DNA of 64,000 nt from Flavobacterium aestivum. Its GTDB lineage: Bacteria > Bacteroidota > Bacteroidia > Flavobacteriales > Flavobacteriaceae. Location: contig NZ_CP113977.2 in the NCBI RefSeq assembly GCF_026870175.2, positions 744,001 to 808,000 on the forward strand. Reading direction: 5' to 3'. The position numbers were made by a program, and so were the translations under genes. Under the pieces are notes generated by a model, which was given only the letters and a program-made list of their open reading frames with translations, had not been told where the DNA came from and did not search any database. This document shows positions 56,799 through 64,000 of this stretch, in pieces (position 1 is the stretch's first letter; each line of letters begins with the position of its first letter).

Positions 56799-57803
56799 AT
56801 GAACATTGCACTAATTTTTATAATAATCATTGGGTTATTTATATTCCTGTCTTCTTTTTTTACCGTCAAACAACAAACTAGTATCATCATAGAACGTTTT
56901 GGAAAATTCCATAGCATAAGGCATTCCGGTTTACAACTAAAAATTCCGATGATTGATCGAATTGCTGGACGAGTGAATCTCAAAATTCAACAGTTAGATG
57001 TCATCATCGAAACCAAAACCAAAGACAATGTATTTGTTAAACTAAAAGTTTCTGTACAATTTATGGTAATCAAAGAAACAGTTTATGATGCCTTTTATAA
57101 ATTAGAATATCCACACGATCAAATCACTTCTTATGTATTTGATGTAGTGAGAGCTGAAGTTCCAAAACTAAAATTAGACGATGTTTTCGAAAGAAAAGAT
57201 GATATAGCTATAGCTGTAAAAAGAGAATTGAATGAAGCAATGACTACTTATGGATATACTATTATCAACACTTTAGTAACCGATATTGATCCAGATATCC
57301 AGGTAAAAAATGCCATGAATAGAATCAATGCAGCAGATAGAGAAAAAACTGTAGCAGAATTTGAAGCTGAAGCATCTAGAATTAGAATCGTTGCTAAAGC
57401 TAAAGCTGAAGCAGAAAGCAAACGTTTACAAGGTCAAGGTATAGCTGATCAGCGTCGTGAAATTGCAAGAGGTTTGGTAGAAAGTGTAGATGTTTTGAAC
57501 AAAGTGGGTATCAATTCACAAGAAGCTTCAGCATTAATAGTAGTTACACAACATTATGATACTCTACAAGCTATAGGCTCTGATGCTAACTCAAACTTAA
57601 TTTTATTACCAAATTCTCCACAAGCCGGAAGTGATATGCTAAATAATATGGTGGCTTCCTTCTCAGCATCGAATCAAATAGGTGAAATGATGAAAAGAAA
57701 TAAACCTAAAATGAAATCTAAAGCTGAGGAACACAAAACCTTACCTCCATCATCTCATAAACTAGAATTACCTGATTCAGAATCACCAAAATCAGAAGAA
57801 TAA
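56799..57803 (+). CDS. SPFH/band 7 (stomatin-prohibitin) membrane protein
   Basis: 334 residues. An N-terminal membrane segment (about 3-20, IALIFIIIIGLFIFLSSFF) leads into a band 7 domain: QQTSIIIERFGKFHSIRHSG, LQLKIPMIDRIAGRV, LDVIIETKTKDNVFVKL, TDIDPDIQVKNAMNRINAAD. A long helical region follows (EKTVAEFEAEASRIRIVAKAK, RLQGQGIADQRREIARGL), and a polar tail ends in ESPKSEE. Such proteins form ring-shaped oligomers in membrane microdomains, often with an NfeD or FtsH partner; none is adjacent here. It resembles QmcA and plant HIR proteins. It stands alone between terminators. Confidence 0.9.
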   Translation: MNIALIFIIIIGLFIFLSSFFTVKQQTSIIIERFGKFHSIRHSGLQLKIPMIDRIAGRVNLKIQQLDVIIETKTKDNVFVKLKVSVQFMVIKETVYDAFYKLEYPHDQITSYVFDVVRAEVPKLKLDDVFERKDDIAIAVKRELNEAMTTYGYTIINTLVTDIDPDIQVKNAMNRINAADREKTVAEFEAEASRIRIVAKAKAEAESKRLQGQGIADQRREIARGLVESVDVLNKVGINSQEASALIVVTQHYDTLQAIGSDANSNLILLPNSPQAGSDMLNNMVASFSASNQIGEMMKRNKPKMKSKAEEHKTLPPSSHKLELPDSESPKSEE

Positions 57804-57822
57804 TATATAACATATATACCAT

Positions 57823-57852
57823 AAAAAAAGAGGCTTAATCGCCTCTTTTTTT
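57823..57852. terminator. Bidirectional terminator after the SPFH gene
   Basis: AAAAAGAGGC/GCCTCTTTTT with a 6-nt loop, flanked by A and T runs. It overlaps the stop of the convergent DUF6327-type gene and can serve both strands. Confidence 0.88.
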
Positions 57853-58089
57853 ATTTATGAAATAACTAATTATATAGGGAACTATAGATTTTAAAATAGA
57901 TACAAACGAATTAGAAAGTAGATTTTTATAAGAATCAAAGAAACCTTGTACAATATTTTCCGGTGTAATTGAATCTTTTGTCTTTTGAATACTTAAAACT
58001 AGTTTTTGATAACTGATCTGTTTTTCTAATTTTAAAATTTCTAAATCACGATCTATTTCTGCATAAGATGAATATTTTTTGATTTCCAT
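57835..58089 (-). CDS. DUF6327-like small protein
   Basis: 84 residues of a small Bacteroidetes family (DUF6327 as I recall it), function unknown. It begins EIKKYSSYAEIDRDLEILKL and has a charged N-terminal helix and a C-terminal amphipathic or membrane-associating helix (SNSFVSILKSIVPYIISYFI) with a basic end NKKRGD. It is the third gene of the YtxH / holin-like / DUF6327 cluster; its start lies 2 nt after the preceding stop codon, so it is probably translated from the same mRNA. Confidence 0.75.
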   Translation of the reverse strand: MEIKKYSSYAEIDRDLEILKLEKQISYQKLVLSIQKTKDSITPENIVQGFFDSYKNLLSNSFVSILKSIVPYIISYFINKKRGD

Positions 58090-58091
58090 AA

Positions 58092-58442
58092 TTACTCGTT
58101 AAAAAAGATTTCTGAAAATTTTTCTAAAATTGGTCCTTCAATCACTTTTTCTTTTACTAAAAATAAAAGACCTGTTGTGAGTAAATATATACCAGCTACT
58201 ATAAGAAAACCTATGGCGTAACTACCAAAATAAGAACCAATTGCCAAAGCAGCTGCTATAGAACCAAATAATAAAACCATACTAAAACACAATAAAATTA
58301 AAGCAAACTTTAAAATCATAGTGGTAGATTTCATCGCTACTTTAAAACCCCATAATTTATAATATGAAGCACTACTCTCAAAATAAGCTTGAGCTTGGTC
58401 TTGAATCTTATCTGAATTCTCTTTTATCTCTACAAATGACAT
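58092..58442 (-). CDS. Phage-holin-family-like (YqjE-type) membrane protein
   Basis: 116 residues with two central hydrophobic segments (about 37-58 MKSTTMILKFALILLCFSMVL and 65-100 IAAALAIGSYFGSYAIGFLI) between charged ends (FVEIKENSDKIQDQAQAYFE and VKEKVIEGPILEKFSEIFFN). This fits the holin-superfamily III/YqjE group, which despite its name is chromosomal and tied to envelope stress in many bacteria, not to phage lysis. Middle gene of the cluster, 12 nt after the YtxH gene. Confidence 0.75.
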   Translation of the reverse strand: MSFVEIKENSDKIQDQAQAYFESSASYYKLWGFKVAMKSTTMILKFALILLCFSMVLLFGSIAAALAIGSYFGSYAIGFLIVAGIYLLTTGLLFLVKEKVIEGPILEKFSEIFFNE

Positions 58443-58454
58443 AGATGCTATATT

Positions 58455-58784
58455 TTATTTCTGAAATTTAGCATTTTTTAATTTAAGATCGGCTAATTTA
58501 TTTTCTAAAAAGGAAATAACATCTTCAGTTTTATGACTTAAAGAAGAAACTATATTTTCATAATTCCCATCAATATCATCTTTGGCTGTCACAATTTTGC
58601 CTTTAATACTTTCTGAAACTTCATGTAATTTATCTTGAAGATTGTGTTTGGCATCGTCAAAACCATCTTTTATTTTTTCTCTAGTTTTAGATCCTTTATC
58701 AGGTGCAAACAAAATTCCTATTCCAGCACCAATCGCTGCACCAACTAAAATGGCTACTATTGTATTTCCAGTATTATTTGACAT
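58455..58784 (-). CDS. YtxH-domain protein
   Basis: 109 residues. The hydrophobic Gly/Ala-rich N-terminus (GNTIVAILVGAAIGAGIGIL) followed by FAPDKGSKTREKIKDGFDDA is the YtxH signature. The remainder is a charged helix (LQDKLHEVSESIKGKIVTAK) similar to LEA-like stress proteins. Probably anchored in the inner membrane. First gene of the three-gene cluster, which is typically induced by general or envelope stress in related bacteria; regulation is not visible here. Confidence 0.83.
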   Translation of the reverse strand: MSNNTGNTIVAILVGAAIGAGIGILFAPDKGSKTREKIKDGFDDAKHNLQDKLHEVSESIKGKIVTAKDDIDGNYENIVSSLSHKTEDVISFLENKLADLKLKNAKFQK

Positions 58785-59306
58785 ATCAATTAAATTTTAA
58801 AGGTTATTACTATAAAAATACGGATTTATTAACAAACATGTGTTAACAAGCAGTTAAAGTATAAAATTACAGAATAAAAACTAAAATAAAGATCATAGTT
58901 TAATCATAAATATAAAATCATATCTAATATCCAAATAAATAAAAAAATGCTTTAAAAAAGAGATATAGAAGTCACTTTTAATCTAAAAAATCAATTAAAA
59001 TTAAAAACTGAATAGTTAATTATAATAATAAAGTATATTTATTAAATAATTAAAATAAATAGATAAAGTAAATATTTCTAGTAAAATATAGTTTTATCTC
59101 AAAAAAAGAGAATTTTGATCAATTTTTAATTGAAAATATCAATTTTTAAGTCAAAACTTAAAATTAGCACTTTTAATAAACTAAAAACTAAAAAACATAT
59201 AAATACTATCCTAAAAATAAAAAATAGCTTAAAATTGATTTATGAAAGCTGTTTTTAATAAAAATAAATTATTAATTTTATATTTATAATCAATAATTTA
59301 TATAAT
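58785..59306. other. AT-rich intergenic region
   Basis: More than 500 nt of extremely AT-rich sequence between the YtxH cluster and the end of glnS. I see no gene, no repeat family and no clear promoter by eye; the glnS terminator begins just after it. Confidence 0.4.
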
Positions 59307-59309
59307 AAA

Positions 59310-59334
59310 AAAAGCGCCTAAAAAAAGCGCTTTT
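59310..59334 (-). terminator. glnS terminator
   Basis: AAAAGCGC/GCGCTTTT with a 9-nt loop; on the minus strand it is followed by a T run, 26 nt after the glnS stop codon. Confidence 0.8.
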
Positions 59335-59359
59335 GATTGATAAAATCTATATTAAAGTT

Positions 59360-61456
59360 CTATAAAGAATTTAGAACTTCTAATACTTTCTCATTTTTTT
59401 CTAAACTTCTTAAATCTGAAATTTGAGATTCAAAAATTGAAAAGTTAGGTAAATCTTTTTTGATATTTAATAATACAAAAATACGGACCGTTGCCAATTG
59501 ACTTTTTAACGACATTGTATATAATTTATGTATTACTTCCTGATCGATATCATTAGCAGCTACTTTATCAGAAAAATGCAAAATCAAATTAGCAAATAAT
59601 AAAGAGTTATTGTCATTCTTAACATTCTTAACAAGTGTTTGACAAAGTAGACTAAAATTATCAATAGATTTTATGTTATCAACAATAGAATTCAAAAGAA
59701 TTTGAGCATTATTATCATCCTTTTCTTTTACGTATTTATTGATCTCTTTTTGAGTATTCATCAAAAGATTAGCCTCTTTTTTGTCTTTCTCTTCCCAAGC
59801 ATCTTTAAGCCCAACAGTTTTGTTAAATACTAATTTTGAACTAGTTGTATCCTTATCAACAACAAAATAACCTAAACGTTGAAACTGAAAATGATCTCCA
59901 ATTTTAGACTCAGATAAGCTTGGTTCTACAAAACCTTTTACTATTGTTAAAGAAGATTTGTTCATAAACTCCAAGAAACTTTTCTCTTTATGACTGTCTG
60001 GTGCTTCATCAGTAAACAAGCGATCATACAAACGAACTTCGGCTTCAACAGCTGTTTTTACAGCAACCCAATGCAAGGTTCCAGCTACTTTTCTTTGACT
60101 GGCTTCACTTCCACTTCCACTTCTTGAATCTTCATCATACGTTACTTGAATTTCGGTAATAACACCATTAGCATCTTTAGTAACACTCTCTCCTTTAATG
60201 ATATATCCATTTTTAAGACGCACTTCATTTCCTATACTTAATCGGAAAAACTTAGCAGGAGCCACTTCAAGGAAATCGTCTCTTTCTATATATAATTCAC
60301 GGGAAAAAGGTACTTTTCTATAACCTGCTGATTCATCTTCTTGGTTATTTTCGGCTTCAAGCCACTCCTCTGCTCCTTCAGGATAATTGGTAATTACCAC
60401 TTTTACGGGATCTAAAACAGCCATAACTCTTGGAGCAGTTTTGTTTAAATCTTCACGCAAACAGAAATCTAAAAGCGAAATATCTATAATATTTTCACGC
60501 TTTGCAACCCCTATAACTTCACAAAACTTACGAATAGCAGCTGCAGTATAACCTCTTCTTCTTAATCCGGAAATAGTAGGCATTCTAGGATCATCCCATC
60601 CATTTACTATATTTTCCTGAACCAATTGCAAGAGTTTTCGTTTACTCATAACAGTATAGTTCAAGTTCAAACGAGCAAACTCATATTGATTTGGACGCAC
60701 TTGATTTTCATCATAAATTTGATCCAAAAACCAATTGTATAATTCACGGTGCATCACAAATTCTAGTGTACAGATAGAATGCGAAATATGTTCTACATAA
60801 TCACTTTCACCATGCGCATAATCATACATCGGGTAGATATTCCAATCATTTCCAGTACGATGATGATGACGATGTAAAATTCTGTACATCAATGGATCGC
60901 GCATCAACATATTAGTAGATGCCATATCAATTTTGGCACGTAAAACATGACTTCCTTCTGGAAAATCACCATTTTTCATTCCCTCAAAAAGAGTTAAATT
61001 TTCTTCAATAGAACGATTTCTGTAAGGACCATCAACACCAGGTTGTGTTGGAGTTCCTTTTTGAATTGCCATTTCTTCAGAAGATTGACTATCAACATAA
61101 GCTTTACCTTTTTTGATCATAGTAACAGCCCATTCGTACAATTGTTGAAAATAATCAGATGAATACAATTCTTCTGACCAATTGAAACCCAACCATTTTA
61201 AATCTTCCTTGATAGCATCTACATATTCCTGCTCTTCTTTGGCCGGATTAGTATCATCAAAACGCAAATTTACTGGCGCATTGTATTTTAAACCTAAACC
61301 AAAATTAAGACAAATCGATTTGGCATGACCAATGTGTAAATATCCATTTGGTTCTGGTGGAAAACGAAAGCGTAATTTATCCTGTGGAAAACCGTTTGTT
61401 AAACTGTCTTCTATAATTTGTTCTATAAAATGAAGTGATTTCTCTTCTGATGCCAT
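59360..61456 (-). CDS. glnS: Glutaminyl-tRNA synthetase with C-terminal helical extension
   Basis: 698 residues, longer than the 550 or so of E. coli GlnS. The class I catalytic core shows FPPEPNGYLHIGHAKSICLN with HIGH at 41-44, RFDDTNPAKEEQEYVDAIKE, and VMSKRKLLQLV (KMSKS-type). The anticodon-binding beta barrels run to about residue 555. The last 140 or so residues (from NLLMNTQKEINKYVKEKDDN) are all-helical and sit where many bacteria have an appended YqeY/GatB-type tRNA-binding domain; here the extension is too diverged for me to confirm that identity. It has its own promoter (-7 TATCTTTG at 61473-61480). Confidence 0.92.
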   Translation of the reverse strand: MASEEKSLHFIEQIIEDSLTNGFPQDKLRFRFPPEPNGYLHIGHAKSICLNFGLGLKYNAPVNLRFDDTNPAKEEQEYVDAIKEDLKWLGFNWSEELYSSDYFQQLYEWAVTMIKKGKAYVDSQSSEEMAIQKGTPTQPGVDGPYRNRSIEENLTLFEGMKNGDFPEGSHVLRAKIDMASTNMLMRDPLMYRILHRHHHRTGNDWNIYPMYDYAHGESDYVEHISHSICTLEFVMHRELYNWFLDQIYDENQVRPNQYEFARLNLNYTVMSKRKLLQLVQENIVNGWDDPRMPTISGLRRRGYTAAAIRKFCEVIGVAKRENIIDISLLDFCLREDLNKTAPRVMAVLDPVKVVITNYPEGAEEWLEAENNQEDESAGYRKVPFSRELYIERDDFLEVAPAKFFRLSIGNEVRLKNGYIIKGESVTKDANGVITEIQVTYDEDSRSGSGSEASQRKVAGTLHWVAVKTAVEAEVRLYDRLFTDEAPDSHKEKSFLEFMNKSSLTIVKGFVEPSLSESKIGDHFQFQRLGYFVVDKDTTSSKLVFNKTVGLKDAWEEKDKKEANLLMNTQKEINKYVKEKDDNNAQILLNSIVDNIKSIDNFSLLCQTLVKNVKNDNNSLLFANLILHFSDKVAANDIDQEVIHKLYTMSLKSQLATVRIFVLLNIKKDLPNFSIFESQISDLRSLEKNEKVLEVLNSL

Positions 61457-61472
61457 CTTTAAATAATTTTAG

Positions 61473-61506
61473 CAAAGATAAAAAATAGATGACAGATAAT
61501 GGTCAA
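61473..61506 (-). promoter_or_regulatory. glnS promoter
   Basis: On the minus strand TTG (61506-61504), 23 nt, TATCTTTG (61480-61473). The -7 element is consensus; the spacing is at the long end. The start codon is 16 nt downstream. Confidence 0.55.
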
Positions 61507-61552
61507 TTGAGATAATAGACTTTTAAGAAAAAACAGTTATCAATTTTTAATA

Positions 61553-61566
61553 CATTTGTACAAATG
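61553..61566. promoter_or_regulatory. Perfect 14-bp palindrome CATTTGTACAAATG
   Basis: Self-complementary over all 14 bases, in the short region between divergent glnS and folB. It could be an operator for a dimeric regulator, but only one copy is seen in the window. Confidence 0.35.
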
Positions 61567-61694
61567 CTTTATTTTTTGAAATAAAAAAAGCTTATTTACA
61601 GATATAGAAATCAACTAAATAGACTTTTTTAACTAAAAAAATAATCAAAAATCAATACGATTTTAAACAAGAATTAATTACTGAAAACAAAGAA

Positions 61695-62063
61695 ATGGGA
61701 ACAATAAAATTAAAAAATATCAGAACGTATTCTTACCACGGTTGCTTAATAGAAGAAGGTAAAATTGGATCTGATTATAGTGTAGATTTAGAAATAAGAG
61801 CCAATTTGAAACAATCTGCCGAGTCAGATAACCTTAAGGATACTGTAGATTATGTTCATTTAAATAAAATTGTGGTAGAAGAAATGGCTATTCGATCCAA
61901 TTTATTAGAACATGTTACCAAAAGAATCATAGTTAGGGCCTTAAATGAGATAGAAGCTATATCAAAAATAAAAGTAGCGGTCTCAAAGCTAAATCCTCCT
62001 ATAGGTGGTGACGTTGAATTAGTTAGCGTAGAAATGGAAGAAGAGCGTTATTACAAATTGTAA
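61695..62063 (+). CDS. folB: Dihydroneopterin aldolase
   Basis: 122-residue folate-pathway enzyme that cleaves 7,8-dihydroneopterin to 6-hydroxymethyl-dihydropterin and glycolaldehyde. IRTYSYHGCLIEEGKIGSDY is the N-terminal signature (usually GxHGxxxxE), followed by SVDLEIRANLKQSAESDNLK, TVDYVHLNKIVVEEM and LEHVTKRIIVRAL, then KVAVSKLNPPIGGDVELVSV, where the lysine is the usual catalytic residue. Normal length. It is divergent to glnS and upstream of tRNA-Cys. Confidence 0.93.
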   Translation: MGTIKLKNIRTYSYHGCLIEEGKIGSDYSVDLEIRANLKQSAESDNLKDTVDYVHLNKIVVEEMAIRSNLLEHVTKRIIVRALNEIEAISKIKVAVSKLNPPIGGDVELVSVEMEEERYYKL

Positions 62064-62102
62064 GAATTAAAAGAAAAATTCAAAAAAAACTAGATTATAC
62101 TT

Positions 62103-62131
62103 TTGAACTTTGAAAATTTAAACTACTTTTG
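62103..62131 (+). promoter_or_regulatory. Promoter of tRNA-Cys
   Basis: TTG (62103-62105), 18 nt, TACTTTTG (62124-62131): consensus Bacteroidetes elements, 16 nt before the mature tRNA 5' end. Confidence 0.75.
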
Positions 62132-62147
62132 CAATCCGTTCAACGAT

Positions 62148-62218
62148 GGCGTCGTGGCCGAGCGGCTAGGCTGGGCTCTGCAAAAGCTCCTACTCCGGTT
62201 CGAATCCGGACGATGCCT
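62148..62218 (+). tRNA. tRNA-Cys (anticodon GCA)
   Basis: A complete cloverleaf can be drawn: acceptor GGCGTCG (62148-62154) with CGATGCC (62211-62217), D stem GCC/GGC, anticodon stem 62173-62177 with 62185-62189, loop CTGCAAA with anticodon GCA at 62180-62182, and T stem TCCGG/CCGGA around TTCGAAT. Discriminator base T at 62218; CCA is not encoded and must be added after transcription. Confidence 0.96.
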
Positions 62219-62520
62219 CAAAACCTCTAAAGCAATTTAGAGGTTTTTTTTATGACTTATTTTTAGAAAAAATAATGTAAAATTTATGTTCGAATCCGGA
62301 CTATTCTTCTAGAACTTCTAAAGCAATTTAGAGTTTTTTTTTATGACTTATTTTTAGAAAAAATAATATAAAATTTATGTTCGAATCCGAACAATACTTC
62401 TAAAACTTCTAAAGCAATTTAGAGGTTTTTTTATGTCTTATTTTTAGAAAAAATAATGTAAAATTTATGTTCGAATCCGGACTATTCTTCTAGAACTTCT
62501 AAAGCAATTTAGAGATTTAT
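62199..62520 (+). repeat. Four ~90-bp repeats made of the tRNA-Cys T-arm and its terminator
   Basis: Units begin at 62199 (the real tRNA), 62289, 62380 and 62470, a period of 90-91 bp. Each contains TTCGAATCCGGAC or a close variant from the tRNA T-arm, TCTAAAGCAATTTAGAG of the terminator, and CTTATTTTTAGAAAAAATAAT. Copies 2-4 have lost the acceptor strand and cannot form a tRNA. Confidence 0.92.
62224..62250 (+). terminator. tRNA-Cys terminator
   Basis: CCTCTAAA/TTTAGAGG with a GCAA loop and a T run, 5 nt after the tRNA. Degenerate copies follow in each repeat unit. Confidence 0.88.
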
Positions 62521-62661
62521 TACTTCATTATAAAATAGTTACAAAATAATCATACCAAGATAAATACAGTAATTATATTTTACAAAAGAATAACAATTAT
62601 ATAATTTTTAGCAAACTGGGACAATTTAAACCAAAACTATTTTTGCCAAAAACTGATATAA

Positions 62662-64000
62662 ATGAAAACAAAATTACTATTATCACTATTCGGAACTGGC
62701 TTATTAAATCTAGGAATTAGCTCCGTTCAAGCTCAAATTACGGTTGGCAATCATTATGAAAATGTAAATTCTGCTGCTATTGGAACCTTCCAAAATATAG
62801 CTTTCCGAGAAGGAGGATTTTCTAGTTTAGCATATATTCCTAATACTAATGGAACAGAATTTTGGACAGTTAGCGATAGAGGTGTCAATGTAGATGCTGC
62901 TAATGCAAATGCTACAGCTACTCCATCAATAAAATATCATACTTGCAAACCTACTTATGATAAAATATATGCGTTTGCAAATTATGCTCCTAAAATACAC
63001 CGTATAAAAATTGAAGGAAATGAAATTAAAATTTTAAAAAGTATAACTATAAAAAGACCAAACGGGACTGATGCAACAGGAATTATAAATCCTACTGGAT
63101 TTGGAAGTACAGAAACCGAAGTAGCTTCAACTAACATAGTTACCGATTGTGCCAATTTTGATGCGAATACAGCCCAAAAAGACATTTGGGGAATCGATTC
63201 TGAAGGTATAGATGTTGATAAAGATGGTAATTTTTGGATTTGCGAAGAAGGTGGCCCTACTATATGGAAAGTAAACCCTAATGGTGTTGTTTTAAAACGT
63301 TATACACCTTACACTCAAAATCAACAACCCGAAGACGTAAGCATTGATGCTTGCTTTTCTTTTAGAAGAAACAATCGCGGTTTTGAAGGAATTACTGTCG
63401 CTCCTAATGGCAAAATATATGCTATCATACAAAGTCCATTGTATTATAAAGCAGTTTCTGGAGTTGCAGGATCTGGAACCCTAGCAAGTTCACAAATACA
63501 CCGTATTTTAGAAATAGATCCAACTACAAACACAACAGCTATGTATGCTTATGTAAATGACGGAACTATTGGAACTATTAAACCAAAAGATATAAAAATA
63601 GGAGATCTAAGAGCTATAAACAACACTTCCTTTTTAGTAGTAGAACAAGCAGCAGGAACGGCTCCAGACGATATTAAAAGAATGTACACTTTTGATATTA
63701 CAAACGCTACTAAAGTACAAAGTGGTGTGGCTTACAATGGCAAAACATTAGAAGAATTGAATACCCCAGCAGCATTAACAACTAATAATATTGTTCCGGT
63801 AACCAAAACATTATTATTTGATATGTATGCAAAAGGATGGCCTGTGGCATTAGATAAAGCAGAAGGAATTGCAATTATTGATAAAAACACAATTGCTGTT
63901 AGTAATGATAATGATTACGGGCAAGTCTCTCCTAATCAAGATGGAATTGCAACTGCAACCACAATTAAAAGCAGTATTTATTTATTTAACCTAGCAGGTA
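62662..64000 (+). CDS. Phytase-like esterase, 3' end cut by window
   Basis: 446 codons to the window edge, no stop reached. A signal peptide (MKTKLLLSLFGTGLLNLGISSVQAQ) precedes a beta-propeller-type 'esterase-like activity of phytase' domain: GGFSSLAYIPNTNGTEFWTV, SDRGVNVD, GIDVDKDGNFWICEEGGPTI, NRGFEGITVAPNGKIYAIIQ and KAEGIAIIDKNTIAVSNDND. Substrates in this family are poorly known; phosphate esters are suggested by name only. It should be periplasmic or secreted, but any T9SS sorting domain would lie beyond the window. A -7-like TATTTTTG at 62638-62645 is 16 nt before the start codon. Confidence 0.82.
   Translation, partial: MKTKLLLSLFGTGLLNLGISSVQAQITVGNHYENVNSAAIGTFQNIAFREGGFSSLAYIPNTNGTEFWTVSDRGVNVDAANANATATPSIKYHTCKPTYDKIYAFANYAPKIHRIKIEGNEIKILKSITIKRPNGTDATGIINPTGFGSTETEVASTNIVTDCANFDANTAQKDIWGIDSEGIDVDKDGNFWICEEGGPTIWKVNPNGVVLKRYTPYTQNQQPEDVSIDACFSFRRNNRGFEGITVAPNGKIYAIIQSPLYYKAVSGVAGSGTLASSQIHRILEIDPTTNTTAMYAYVNDGTIGTIKPKDIKIGDLRAINNTSFLVVEQAAGTAPDDIKRMYTFDITNATKVQSGVAYNGKTLEELNTPAALTTNNIVPVTKTLLFDMYAKGWPVALDKAEGIAIIDKNTIAVSNDNDYGQVSPNQDGIATATTIKSSIYLFNLAG

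Noticed and set aside
58092..58442. Prophage remnant because of a holin-like gene
   Set aside because: The protein belongs to the chromosomal YqjE-type group and is flanked by YtxH and DUF6327 genes, with no other phage genes.

Overview
The window looks like chromosomal DNA of a gliding member of the Flavobacteriia, most likely Flavobacterium. The evidence is the very low GC content, a full sprC-sprD-sprB-sprF gliding-adhesin operon with type IX secretion (T9SS) sorting domains, promoters of the Bacteroidetes type (TTG, about 19 nt, TAnnTTTG), few Shine-Dalgarno sequences, and Bacteroidetes-specific families (DUF4175, HU-SPOR, DcaP-like porin, SerB-SerA fusion). All functional calls come from reading the sequence; no database search was run.

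Layout. 1-953: 5' part of pgk (minus), cut by the window edge. 1186-24186: one long minus-strand operon, read from a promoter at about 24214-24243: a small secreted protein, a beta-helix-like surface protein, SprC, SprD (a PorP/SprF-type barrel joined to a very long Ala/Lys coiled coil and a SPOR-like end), the 4708-residue adhesin SprB, and SprF. Strong hairpins lie before sprC and before sprB. 24593-33458: housekeeping genes (DNA polymerase III delta', DoxX-like, thioesterase, recA, plsC, trpS, a SerB-SerA fusion, dprA). 33684-37966: HU-SPOR protein, DcaP-like porin, metallo-hydrolase, Crp/Fnr regulator. 37967-40625: an array of decayed copies of a tetR gene beside one intact tetR, each unit ending in the same 14-bp operator. 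41155-49077: small membrane protein, a frameshifted DUF5694 gene, S41 peptidase, Pif1-like helicase, OmpH/Skp-like lipoprotein, methyltransferase, acetyltransferase. 49132-51330: mnmG and the end of ybeY with six parS sites, so the region is probably near the replication origin. 51312-61456: ybeY, DUF4175 protein, gltX, SPFH protein, a YtxH/holin-like/DUF6327 membrane-stress cluster, glnS. 61695-64000: folB, tRNA-Cys followed by three tandem copies of its own T-arm plus terminator, and a phytase-like esterase cut by the window edge.

How the genes work together. The spr operon supplies the mobile surface adhesin of gliding (SprB), its T9SS helper (SprF) and accessory proteins SprC and SprD. 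The housekeeping part groups translation genes (trpS, gltX, glnS, tRNA-Cys, mnmG, ybeY) with recombination and replication genes (recA, dprA, holB, helicase).

The least explained signals are the tetR-remnant/operator array, two related structured intergenic RNA elements (26701-26859 and 44352-44469), the tRNA-tail repeats, an interleaved double inverted repeat that could form a pseudoknot (42375-42439), and a dehydrogenase domain that lacks the arginines expected for phosphoglycerate dehydrogenase.
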